Source: Lachnospiraceae bacterium (lineage in GTDB: Bacteria; Bacillota; Clostridia; Lachnospirales; Lachnospiraceae). Taken from it: a stretch of 64,000 bases of DNA. The position numbers and the translations under genes were made by a program. Numbering within the stretch: the first letter of the stretch is position 1; each line of letters opens with the position of its first letter. Below, in pieces: positions 56,612 to 64,000 of the stretch. The notes under the pieces are model-generated. The model searched no databases. It was not told the origin of the DNA and saw nothing but the letters and a program-made list of their open reading frames with translations. The DNA is taken from positions 23,739-87,738 of the forward strand of contig JAAVZR010000012.1 in NCBI GenBank assembly GCA_022791755.1. Reading direction: 5' to 3'.

Positions 56612-56921
56612 TTGACAAACTTCTTCTCAGCCCGTATGATTAAGGAAAGGTAGAGAGGAAGAGGAGTACGCCCGTATGCACCCTCCAGAGAAGACGGCCC
56701 ATCGGCTGGAAGGCGGTCTAAAGGCAGCGCAGGCGGAAGGTGGCTTCCGAACCGGCAGGTTCAAAGCCCGCTCCGGTGTAAGGAGCGGATCACAGGCGAG
56801 TAGACCGGCACGGCTGGCCCCGTTAAAGGCCTAAGAGGATACAGGCGTCCCCTGTATTAAACGTAAGGTGGTACCGCGATCATACGCCCTTTCTGTGCCC
56901 AGGCACAGAAAGGGCTATTTT
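56612..56921 (+). promoter_or_regulatory. valS promoter and T-box riboswitch leader
   Basis: Promoter TTGACA (56612-56617), 17 nt, TATGAT (56635-56640). The leader shows the T-box sequence AAGGTGGTACCGCG (56865-56878), whose UGGU can pair with an ACCA tRNA end (discriminator A, as in tRNA-Val). A strong terminator follows: GCCCTTTCTGTGCC against GGCACAGAAAGGGC (56886-56915) then TATTTT. A GUC at about 56732-56735 in a GGCGGTCTAAAG segment is a possible valine specifier, but I did not fold Stem I. Uncharged tRNA-Val would allow read-through. Confidence 0.9.
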
Positions 56922-56944
56922 GCGCGTAAGCATTGAGCAGTGCG

Positions 56945-57009
56945 CCAAAGCAGAAACACGAGCCCGGTGATACCCGAAGGGTAGGACCGGGATAGTGCTT
57001 CTGCTTTGG
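56945..57009 (+). other. large hairpin between T-box terminator and valS
   Basis: CCAAAGCAGAA (56945-56955) pairs with TTCTGCTTTGG (56999-57009). Inside, CCCGGT-g-ATACCC pairs with GGGTA-g-GACCGGG. There is no T-run. It lies on the read-through transcript before the RBS and could affect mRNA processing or stability. Confidence 0.75.
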
Positions 57010-57071
57010 GATAGGGCGAAAGCCCGCGAGTGAGACAAAGTAAACTATTATTTGAGAGAGGAGAACTCATT

Positions 57072-59717
57072 ATGAAAAAGGAACTGGAAAAAACCTACAC
57101 TCCGCAGAATATCGAAAGCCGGCTCTATGAGAAGTGGCTGGACAGGAAATATTTTGCGGCCCATGTGAACCCGGATAAGAAACCGTTCACCATCGTGATG
57201 CCGCCGCCCAATGTCACGGGCCAGCTGCACATGGGCCATGCGCTGGACGATACCATGCAGGACATTCTAATCCGCTATAAGAGGATGCAGGGCTATGAGG
57301 CGCTGTGGCAGCCCGGCACGGACCATGCGGCCATTGCCACAGAGGCCAAGGTGACAGATAAGTTAAAGAGCGAAGGCATTGATAAAAAAGAGCTGGGCCG
57401 GGAGGGCTTTCTGGAGAGGGCCTGGGAGTGGCGCAAAGAGTACGGCGGACGCATCATCAACCAGTTAAAGCGCATGGGTTCATCGGCGGACTGGGACAGA
57501 GAGCGCTTTACCATGGACGAGGGCTGCTCGGAGGCGGTGCAGGAGGTCTTTATCCGCCTCTATAAGAAAGGCTATATTTATAAAGGAAGCCGCATCATCA
57601 ACTGGTGCCCGGTGTGTCAGACCTCCATCAGCGACGCGGAGGTGGAGCATGTGGAGCAGGCCGGTCATTTCTGGCATATCCGCTATCCGATCGTAGGTGA
57701 AGACGGCTATGTGGAGATTGCCACGACAAGACCGGAGACGATGTTAGGCGATACGGCGGTGGCTGTGAATCCGGAAGACGAGCGCTATACCCATCTGGTG
57801 GGCAAGATGCTGCGGCTGCCTCTGACGGACAGGGAGATCCCGGTCATTGCGGATTCTTACGTGGATAAGGAATTCGGGACCGGCTGTGTGAAGATTACAC
57901 CGGCTCATGATCCCAATGACTTCGAGGTGGGGCGGCGTCATAATCTGCCGGAGATCAATATCATGAATGATGACGCGACCATCAACGCACAGTACGGCGG
58001 CAAATATGCCGGTATGGACCGCTATGAAGCCCGGAAAGCCATCGTGGAGGATCTGAAGGCGCAGGGACTTCTGGTGCAGGTGGAGGATCATGTCCACAAT
58101 GTGGGTATGCATGACCGCTGTAAGACTACGGTGGAGCCGCTGGTGAAGCCTCAGTGGTTTGTGCGTATGGACGAGATGGCAAAACCGGCCATGGAGGCTC
58201 TGAAAAGCGGACGGCTGAAATTCGTTCCGGAGAGCTTTGGCAAGACCTATCTGCACTGGCTGGAGGGGATCCGTGACTGGTGCATCTCCCGGCAGCTGTG
58301 GTGGGGGCACCGGATTCCGGCCTACTACTGTAAGGAATGCGGCGAGATGGTGGTGGCAAAGGAAAAACCCGGCGTATGCCCGAAATGCGGCTGTATCCAC
58401 ATGGTTCAGGACGAGGACACCTTAGACACCTGGTTTTCCTCGGCGCTGTGGCCTTTCTCGACGCTGGGCTGGCCGCAGGAGACGGAGGATCTGAAATATT
58501 TCTACCCCACGGATGTGCTGGTGACAGGATACGACATCATCTTTTTCTGGGTTATCCGGATGGTATTCTCCGGCCTGGAGCAGACCGGCACGGAGCCCTT
58601 CCATACGGTGCTGATGCACGGACTGGTGAGGGATTCCCAGGGGCGCAAGATGAGTAAATCGCTGGGAAACGGCATCGATCCTCTGGAGGTTATTGATAAA
58701 TACGGCGCCGACGCTCTGCGCATGACGCTGATCACCGGCAATGCTCCCGGCAATGACATGCGTTTTTACTGGGAGAGGGTGGAGGCCAGCCGGAACTTTG
58801 CCAATAAGATATGGAACGCCTCCCGCTTTATCATGATGAATATGGAGGAGGCGCCGGCAGTGGAGGCATCTCCTTCGGAGCTGACCGACGCGGATAAGTG
58901 GATTCTGTCACAGTGCAATACTTTAGTAAAGGATGTGACGGAAAATCTGGATAAATATGAGCTGGGCATCGCTTTGCAGAAGGTGTATGACTTCATCTGG
59001 GAGGAATTCTGCGACTGGTATATCGAGATGGTCAAGCCCCGTCTGTATCAGGAGGGAGACACCACGAAAGCGGCGGCTCTGTGGACGCTGAAGACCGTGT
59101 TGTTGCAGTCCTTGAAGCTGCTGCATCCCTACATGCCCTTCATCACCGAGGAGATCTTCTGCACGCTGCAGGATGAGGAGGAATCGATCATGATCTCTTC
59201 CTGGCCGGAATACCGGGATGACAGAAGCTTTCCGGTGGAGGAGGAGGCGGTGAGCCGGATCAAGGAGGCGGTGCGCGCCATCCGCAATGTGCGCAGCTCC
59301 ATGAATGTGCCTCCTGCCAAGAAGGCCCATGTCTATGTGGTCTCAGACAGCGAAAAGGTGCGGGATATCTTTGAGAAAGGCAAGGTCTTTTTTGCCAGTC
59401 TTTCTTCCGCCAGCCAGGTGACGGTGCAGGCGGACAGGACCGGGATCGACGATGACGCCGTATCAGCGGTGGTCCATCAGGCAGTCCTCTATCTGCCTTT
59501 GGCGGAGCTGGTGGATGTGGCGAAGGAGATCGAGCGGCTTACGAAGGAGGAGGAGCGTCTGACGAAAGAACTGGCCCGCGTGGAGGGGATGCTTTCCAAT
59601 GAGAAGTTTGTGAGCCGTGCTCCGGCTGCAAAGATCGAGGAGGAGAAGGCTAAGAAGGAAAAATACGCTCAGATGATGGAGCAGGTGAAAGAAAGACTCG
59701 CGCAGCTGGGAAGGTAG
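57072..59717 (+). CDS. valS: valyl-tRNA synthetase
   Basis: An 881-residue class I synthetase. HIGH signature is in [21 protein letters not shown], and KMSKS is in [18 protein letters not shown]. The CP1 editing domain ([19 protein letters not shown]) is intact. A zinc-binding-type Cys cluster ([21 protein letters not shown]) lies in the insert near residue 420. The C-terminal coiled coil ([22 protein letters not shown]) binds tRNA. ATG 57072 follows AGAGGAG. Regulated by the T-box upstream. Confidence 0.97.
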   Translation: MKKELEKTYTPQNIESRLYEKWLDRKYFAAHVNPDKKPFTIVMPPPNVTGQLHMGHALDDTMQDILIRYKRMQGYEALWQPGTDHAAIATEAKVTDKLKSEGIDKKELGREGFLERAWEWRKEYGGRIINQLKRMGSSADWDRERFTMDEGCSEAVQEVFIRLYKKGYIYKGSRIINWCPVCQTSISDAEVEHVEQAGHFWHIRYPIVGEDGYVEIATTRPETMLGDTAVAVNPEDERYTHLVGKMLRLPLTDREIPVIADSYVDKEFGTGCVKITPAHDPNDFEVGRRHNLPEINIMNDDATINAQYGGKYAGMDRYEARKAIVEDLKAQGLLVQVEDHVHNVGMHDRCKTTVEPLVKPQWFVRMDEMAKPAMEALKSGRLKFVPESFGKTYLHWLEGIRDWCISRQLWWGHRIPAYYCKECGEMVVAKEKPGVCPKCGCIHMVQDEDTLDTWFSSALWPFSTLGWPQETEDLKYFYPTDVLVTGYDIIFFWVIRMVFSGLEQTGTEPFHTVLMHGLVRDSQGRKMSKSLGNGIDPLEVIDKYGADALRMTLITGNAPGNDMRFYWERVEASRNFANKIWNASRFIMMNMEEAPAVEASPSELTDADKWILSQCNTLVKDVTENLDKYELGIALQKVYDFIWEEFCDWYIEMVKPRLYQEGDTTKAAALWTLKTVLLQSLKLLHPYMPFITEEIFCTLQDEEESIMISSWPEYRDDRSFPVEEEAVSRIKEAVRAIRNVRSSMNVPPAKKAHVYVVSDSEKVRDIFEKGKVFFASLSSASQVTVQADRTGIDDDAVSAVVHQAVLYLPLAELVDVAKEIERLTKEEERLTKELARVEGMLSNEKFVSRAPAAKIEEEKAKKEKYAQMMEQVKERLAQLGR

Positions 59718-59835
59718 AGACAGCGGCCGGCGAGAGAAATCTGTCATACCATAAGAGGAGGGGTCCGGGGTGAGGCAGTAGCTCACAAGGAAACGCTATA
59801 AAACGTATGGCGAATACCAGGTAAACGTAAAAACA

Positions 59836-59885
59836 AAAACTGCTATGCAAAAGGTTCAGCCGATTGTATAGCAGTTTTCTTTTGG
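59836..59885 (+). terminator. valS terminator
   Basis: AAAACTGCTAT (59836-59846) pairs with ATAGCAGTTTT (59868-59878), then CTTTT. Nothing else is seen in 59718-59983 apart from a short inverted repeat AGAGCG/CGCTCT near 59970. Confidence 0.85.
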
Positions 59886-59983
59886 CTTTTTATAGGAGTT
59901 TAGATTTTGTTGAAATAAATAAAGGCCACACATTCCTGGATCTGACAGGTTTGATTTTCCTTCAGACTTAGAGCGTTTCGCTC

Positions 59984-60041
59984 TTGTATTATCTTATTAA
60001 ATATGCTAAAATAAAAATAAACTTTGAGATTTGTTTTTATT
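59984..60041 (+). promoter_or_regulatory. tetR-type gene promoter with candidate self-operator
   Basis: TTGTAT (59984-59989), 17 nt, TAAAAT (60007-60012). A near-perfect dyad AATAAAAATAAA...TTTGTTTTTATT (60010-60041) begins at the -10 and covers the start site, the usual layout for TetR self-repression. Confidence 0.65.
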
Positions 60042-60057
60042 ATGAGAGGGTGACGGA

Positions 60058-60678
60058 GTGCCGAAGGTAGCTTATTCTGAGGAGGATAGAGAACGCATCA
60101 GAACGGAGCTTGTTACGGTTGGGCTTGAACTGATGGCAAGACAAGGCATACAACATACGACCGTGGAGCAGATATATAAAAAAGTTGGTATTTCGCGAAC
60201 TTTCTTTTATTCTTTTTTCTCAACGAAAGAAGATTTGATTGTTGAAACGCTTTACCTGCAACAGCCCAAAATCATCAGGTATGTGAAAAAGCTGATGGCC
60301 GATCCTTCTTTAAGCTGGCGTGACGCTGTGAAACAATTTCTTTGTGCCTGCTGCTATGGAGAGAAAAATGGGATTGCCATTTTAACGATTGAAGAACAAC
60401 AGCTTATTTTTAAGCGTCTGTCAAAGGAAAGCTATCAAGTGTTTCGCAAAAAGCAGCTCTGTCTTTTCGGAGAAATTTTAGAAAACTTTGGGATAAAGGC
60501 GGATACGGCAAGGATCAATCTATTTACGAATTTAAGTCTGACAGCGATGGTAGTACGCAGAGCGATCCCCGATACGCTCCCCCTGTTTGTTGCCGAGGCC
60601 GCTGATGAAACGGTTGATTTCCAACTGAACGCGATTGTGGACGCCCTGGAGAAATTAAAAGCGGCCCCTGCGCCTTGA
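60058..60678 (+). CDS. TetR/AcrR family regulator
   Basis: A 206-residue protein. The N-terminal TetR HTH is clear (RIRTELVTVGLELMARQGIQHTTVEQIYKKVGISRTFFYSFFSTKEDLI region, residues 14-62). The ligand domain is unremarkable. Start is GTG 60058 behind GAGGGTG. It sits on more AT-rich DNA than its neighbours, so it may be acquired. The DUF1266 gene follows after 156 nt; no transporter is adjacent, so its target is unknown. Confidence 0.9.
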   Translation: MPKVAYSEEDRERIRTELVTVGLELMARQGIQHTTVEQIYKKVGISRTFFYSFFSTKEDLIVETLYLQQPKIIRYVKKLMADPSLSWRDAVKQFLCACCYGEKNGIAILTIEEQQLIFKRLSKESYQVFRKKQLCLFGEILENFGIKADTARINLFTNLSLTAMVVRRAIPDTLPLFVAEAADETVDFQLNAIVDALEKLKAAPAP

Positions 60679-60834
60679 ATTGTCAAAATGAGTCAATTCG
60701 TCCGAATAGTATATTTCGGTATTGACCTGTTTATAAGCAGAGATCCGCCGGATATGCTATATGGAATTCAATGAGAAAAATACATAGGGAGAAATGGGAG
60801 CGTTCCTGCTCCTTCCGGACAAGGAGGACTGAAA

Positions 60835-62016
60835 ATGTTTGATATCAACGAGATTAGAAAACGGGCGCAGCAAGCCAGTGAGCAGGCCACGGATTCTATA
60901 AAAAAGGTTATTGAAAAAAGCAACGAACGAATCAGTGAAACCGAGATGGCCGACGCTGAAAAGAGCGGATCTATCTCTGGCCCTGAAGCAGACGAACAGA
61001 TTAACGCCAACACGCAACGTCAGGTGGAAATCCTCGGCCAGATCTTCGGGGCTGACAGCATGGCGCAGATGGCTGTCAACGGGGAATTGTTGCAAAAAAT
61101 GGTAAATGATAAAGTTGCTGAGGCGACTTCATCTACTGCTGAGAACTTGATGGGACAGCTGTTCGGAGAGGATATGGGCGTGATCGCGGCGGCTTTGGAG
61201 ACACTGGAGCTGGAAGATGCGGACGATGCGGAAGAACTCTCGTTTGATCCGGAAATGGAAGAACGTCTTTATACCACCCTGGAAGAAACAATGGCCCGGC
61301 TTGAGGCCATGCCTGAGCCGGAACCGGTCCCGTATCAAAAAGAGGACGCAAAATGGGAACGCTTTGGCATCCTGCTGTCTGGTATCGTATCGACCCTTAA
61401 CGACCACAATCTGAACAGTATGGATGTGGAAGAGCATATCCCTGTTATGGAACAGAGAGTCGTGTCCCTGGTACGCCGCTCCTGGGGGATAGACGGCCGC
61501 AGCGATCTGCTGGGTATGATCCGCTATCTGACACAGGAGGGCTATATTCTGCGGTATCAGCTTTATGGGGAGGCGACCTCGCCGGAAGAACTGATGGACG
61601 AAACGATGGATGAGGATGACTGTGAGTCTGCCAGACGGGCATGGAGGTTTGCACAACGGTATAAAAGTCAGTATGCCCCTGGGTTCATGGCTGGATGGGA
61701 TATTGGCCGGGCGGCGATGCTGGCCCGTTGGGGATGCTATCTGGGCTGGCTCACAGAGAGCGAGGCGGTTGGTATTCTCTGGGATCTCTCCCAAAAGGTT
61801 GTGGAGGAGCTGCATAGCTGGCGTGAATTTGCCCGGTCCTACCTTTTTGGCGGCTTGATGTGGAAGCTGCTGTGCGGCGACAGTTCTGCCGGGAGCTATC
61901 TGGGCTATATTGCAGACGCTGCCACAGACCTGCTGGCAGGAAAAGCGGAAGAAAGCGCTGGACAATGGCGTGATTGTCCCTGGCCTGCACAGAGAAAGAT
62001 CGGTTTTACACGGTAA
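60835..62016 (+). CDS. DUF1266-domain protein, 393 aa
   Basis: A soluble protein. The first 150 residues are charged and helical (coiled-coil-like AQQASEQATDSIKKVIEKS) with an acidic patch (LELEDADDAEELSFDPEMEE). The C-terminal 220 residues resemble the DUF1266 domain (SWGIDGRSDLLGMIRYLTQEG, AGWDIGRAAMLARWGCYLGWLTESEA, LHSWREFARSYLFGGLMW). Domain function is unknown. AAGGAGGA precedes the start. It follows a TetR gene but likely has its own promoter. Confidence 0.85.
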   Translation: MFDINEIRKRAQQASEQATDSIKKVIEKSNERISETEMADAEKSGSISGPEADEQINANTQRQVEILGQIFGADSMAQMAVNGELLQKMVNDKVAEATSSTAENLMGQLFGEDMGVIAAALETLELEDADDAEELSFDPEMEERLYTTLEETMARLEAMPEPEPVPYQKEDAKWERFGILLSGIVSTLNDHNLNSMDVEEHIPVMEQRVVSLVRRSWGIDGRSDLLGMIRYLTQEGYILRYQLYGEATSPEELMDETMDEDDCESARRAWRFAQRYKSQYAPGFMAGWDIGRAAMLARWGCYLGWLTESEAVGILWDLSQKVVEELHSWREFARSYLFGGLMWKLLCGDSSAGSYLGYIADAATDLLAGKAEESAGQWRDCPWPAQRKIGFTR

Positions 62017-62029
62017 GCCTTAAAAAATC

Positions 62030-62570
62030 ACTGCAAAAAACCAGGGCTTCGGATAAGGAGATTCGGATGGCAGTCGTAAAATGATAATAACCTAAAAAAT
62101 ATACATGCCATAAACCCTCGCTAAAGCAACGAACCCGATACGGAATACCGGCTGTGATTACAATGCTATTGAGCCTGGGGAATATCTCTATTTCGGTTTT
62201 GATATGTTTCAGCCCGGCCCGGAGGCACAGCTTTGCAGGCAGGCTGATTCCAAAGGCGTTCAGTATCAGCTCCAGCTCCAGATTCGGATCATCCGCCCCA
62301 GTAGGCATCGGGGTCTATGTCCATACTGCCGCTGTCCCGGATCCGCTTCTGTATGATCCGCATCATGATAAGGGCAATCATGCAGACCAGAAGGTGAGCC
62401 GTGACATGTTCTGGTGTGTTTACATAGATGGGCCGGGTCTTCACAAAGCGTTTTGTCAAGTGCTTTTTTGAGTTATTGACGGAAAACTTTTCGGTGCGGC
62501 GGCAGGATTGTAAAATCCTGTTCCCCATTTTCGGCAGCGAAATGGCAACGGCAAAAATCCAGATGGTCAA
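62030..62570 (-). pseudogene. decayed IS1634-like transposase fragment
   Basis: On the minus strand, 62570-62289 encodes RFVKTRPIYVNTPEHVTAHLLVCM and onward, the C-terminal DDE-region helix of IS1634/IS4-type transposases. Past a frame change near 62300, the next frame gives NLELELILNAFGISLPAKLC and LKHIKTEIEIF, the family's end. The N-terminal and catalytic parts are missing. No terminal inverted repeats could be defined. The rest of 62571-62739 holds no gene I can support. Confidence 0.65.
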
Positions 62571-62739
62571 GGGTTTCAGAGTGGAGACTTTTTCGCTCCC
62601 TGTGCGAAAAAATACTACGCGTCCCTTGACGGTCTGGATAGTCGGAACGGGACGTAGAACAGGGATTGCTTTTCGTAATTGGCTATGGTATAATTTCCCC
62701 GGTACAAACTATTTCCGCACAATTTTCCGACATAATGCA

Positions 62740-62784
62740 TGAAGCGGGAGTCCGGCAAAGTAATCTCGCCGGACTCCCGCTTCA
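62740..62784. terminator. hairpin between transposase remnant and binding-protein gene
   Basis: TGAAGCGGGAGTCCGGC (62740-62756) pairs perfectly with GCCGGACTCCCGCTTCA (62768-62784). There is no good T-run on either strand, but it lies 30 nt past the stop of the leftward binding-protein gene and probably protects or ends its mRNA. Confidence 0.6.
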
Positions 62785-62814
62785 TTATGTTTCGGATATC
62801 GTTTTATAGAAGGA

Positions 62815-63828
62815 TCAGTCTAAAAGTTCTGTTTCCAAATCTTGAAGCATCAGATCCAATGCAGTGATGCCGCCTTCTGCCGTATACCATACTGCCGGAT
62901 GGGCCAGATATACGATATTTCCGCTCTTATAGACATCAGTCTCCATAACCAGTTCATTTTCCACGATTTCCTGTGCCAGTTTTGCCCCTTCTGACTGAAT
63001 GGCGGCATCACGATCCATGATGAACAGATACTGGGGATTTTTCACCACGATGAACTCAAAGGAAGCCTCATTTCCATGGGTCGAAGTGTCGATATTGGCA
63101 TCAATGCCTATGTTTTCGAAGCCGATTTCCCGCCCTATGACAGAGCATCTTCCGTCATTGCCAAGCACATTCAAGCCGCCGCTTGTGACAAGCCCTATGA
63201 TGGCGTTTTTTCCTTCCGCAAAGGACCGGAGGGCGGCGATTCGATCCCCGAAGCCGGCCATCTTGTCATCCACCTGGTCCTCCAGCCCAAAGATAGAAGC
63301 AATGGTGCGCGCATTGGCGCCAACACTTTCCACTACTCCCTTTTCGCTGTCGGTGGCAAGGTAGACTACCGGCGCGATTTCGCTGAGGTCGTCGTAAGAT
63401 TTGGACAGCCTGCCGCCAATAAAAATGATGTCAGGCTCGCAGGCCATGACCGCTTCCAGGTCCGCCTCCTTGATGGTTCCAAGGTTTGCTACATTGTCAT
63501 TTGTAACGTATTGTTGAAGATAATCCAGCGATGTACTGGCGGATCCTACGATGCGGTCGCCTACTCCAAGGTTATCAAGAATATCCATGGACGCCATATC
63601 TAAAATGGCGATGCGCTCCGGGTTGTAAGGAACCTCCAGTTCAAACATTTCATTGTTTCCGTTCAGGCTTGTGATGGTCACGGTATCCGGGGTCTGAGAC
63701 TCCTGGTTCTGCGTGCTTTCGGAAGATGGGTTTGTACTGTCGGCAGGAGTCTGGCCCGTACCGCAGGCAGTAAGCCCCAGACTCACCACCATGGTGAAAA
63801 CCAAAGCGAATAAATGTTTCTTTCTCAT
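62815..63828 (-). CDS. siderophore ABC transporter substrate-binding lipoprotein (YclQ/CeuE type)
   Basis: A 337-residue receptor. The lipobox LGLTAC is followed by a Ser/Thr/Gln linker and a class III binding fold: NPERIAILDMASMDILDNLGVGDRIVGSAST, DLEAVMACEPDIIFIGGRLSKSYDDLSEIAPVVYL, and WYTAEGGITALDLMLQDLE. It resembles the YclQ/FatB group that binds catecholate or mixed siderophores such as petrobactin; the ligand is inferred. GGAG precedes ATG 63828. It is downstream of the partial ATPase gene of the same operon. Confidence 0.92.
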   Translation of the reverse strand: MRKKHLFALVFTMVVSLGLTACGTGQTPADSTNPSSESTQNQESQTPDTVTITSLNGNNEMFELEVPYNPERIAILDMASMDILDNLGVGDRIVGSASTSLDYLQQYVTNDNVANLGTIKEADLEAVMACEPDIIFIGGRLSKSYDDLSEIAPVVYLATDSEKGVVESVGANARTIASIFGLEDQVDDKMAGFGDRIAALRSFAEGKNAIIGLVTSGGLNVLGNDGRCSVIGREIGFENIGIDANIDTSTHGNEASFEFIVVKNPQYLFIMDRDAAIQSEGAKLAQEIVENELVMETDVYKSGNIVYLAHPAVWYTAEGGITALDLMLQDLETELLD

Positions 63829-63864
63829 AATAATAATCTCCTTTCGTTTTTCGGATGGCTCCGA

Positions 63865-64000
63865 TCAATAGTAAATAGACAGTGGTTTCCCCTGAATCTC
63901 CATGATTTCAAAGTCCACCTGGTAAATCCGGGATAGAATTTCTCTGGTCATCACCTCCTTTACCGTTCCGAATTTTGCGATTTTTCCGTCTTTGAAAGCG
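63865..64000 (-). CDS. siderophore ABC transporter ATP-binding protein, C-terminal end (cut by window)
   Basis: The minus-strand frame from 64000 to the stop at 63865 reads AFKDGKIAKFGTVKEVMTRE and on through YQVDFEIMEIQGKPLSIYY, the end of FepC/YclP-type ATPases. The rest lies beyond the window. It is 36 nt upstream of the binding-protein gene, so the operon order is ATPase then receptor here. Confidence 0.85.
   Translation of the reverse strand, partial: AFKDGKIAKFGTVKEVMTREILSRIYQVDFEIMEIQGKPLSIYY

Noticed and set aside
1..64000. CRISPR array
   Set aside because: No regularly spaced repeat-spacer structure was seen. The 18-bp repeats at 42804-42848 have only 9-bp gaps and are coding.

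Overview
The window looks like chromosome from a Gram-positive anaerobe of the class Clostridia, most likely family Lachnospiraceae. The basis is strong AGGAGG-type ribosome binding sites, a T-box valS leader, an argCJBDF operon with ArgR-type boxes, type 2 ArgC, long-form aspartate-semialdehyde dehydrogenase, LicT/RAT control of a PTS gene, and many small proteins typical of that family. The species cannot be fixed from the sequence alone.

Layout. 1-3.9 kb: 3' part of an LTA-synthase-like enzyme, a manganese-riboswitch-controlled mntP, and three small unknown genes. 4.1-9.3 kb: arginine operon argC-argJ-argB-argD-argF. 9.4-14.6 kb: glnS, a PAP2 phosphatase, DegV, a Tyr/Ser phosphatase and luxS. 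14.7-18.6 kb: D,D-carboxypeptidase and a BlaI/BlaR1-type regulatory pair with a perfect operator. 19-23.2 kb: TVP38 membrane protein, GT4 glycosyltransferase and polyphosphate kinase. 23.2-27.7 kb: a nitrite ammonification island (Crp/Fnr regulator, pentaheme NrfA, ResB and CcsA for cytochrome c maturation). 27.7-33.7 kb: pseudouridine synthase, ligA, metA, a lipoprotein and a split ThrE exporter. 33.7-36.2 kb: a small gene, a cluster of palindromic repeats and a SpoVB/MATE-like flippase. 36.3-37.6 kb: SPFH protein and tRNA-Thr(CGT).

37.6-47.0 kb is an integrated mobile element of about 9.3 kb. It is bounded by a duplicated tRNA-Thr 3' end and terminator. It carries integrase, a type I toxin-antitoxin locus, a divergent repressor/Cro switch, an excisionase-like protein, a RepA-like ATPase with iteron-like repeats, ImmA, a phage scaffold, a major capsid protein and a sigma-70-like factor. 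It has no terminase, portal or tail genes. It reads as a phage satellite or capsid-carrying integrative element and is the most unusual part of the window. Just outside attR lies a probable scar of an earlier related integration.

47.1-50.7 kb: LicT-type antiterminator, RAT/terminator-controlled PTS EIIBC and a ChbG/YdjC deacetylase. 50.7-54 kb: asd, tRNA-Gly(CCC), an HD-protein pseudogene, small genes and an RluA-type pseudouridine synthase. 54.1-56.5 kb: an ABC permease/ATPase pair without a binding protein, and an ICMT-like methyltransferase. 56.6-59.7 kb: T-box and valS. 60-64 kb: TetR regulator, a DUF1266 protein, a decayed transposase, and a siderophore-type binding protein with the end of its ATPase gene.

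Three signals are not explained by ordinary genes. (i) Two 148-bp palindromic elements share a core but have different outer arms, and a possible core-less relative lies elsewhere in the window. (ii) A nearly identical promoter with a built-in dyad lies in front of three unrelated small genes. (iii) An inverted-repeat type I toxin/antisense locus sits next to the integrase.
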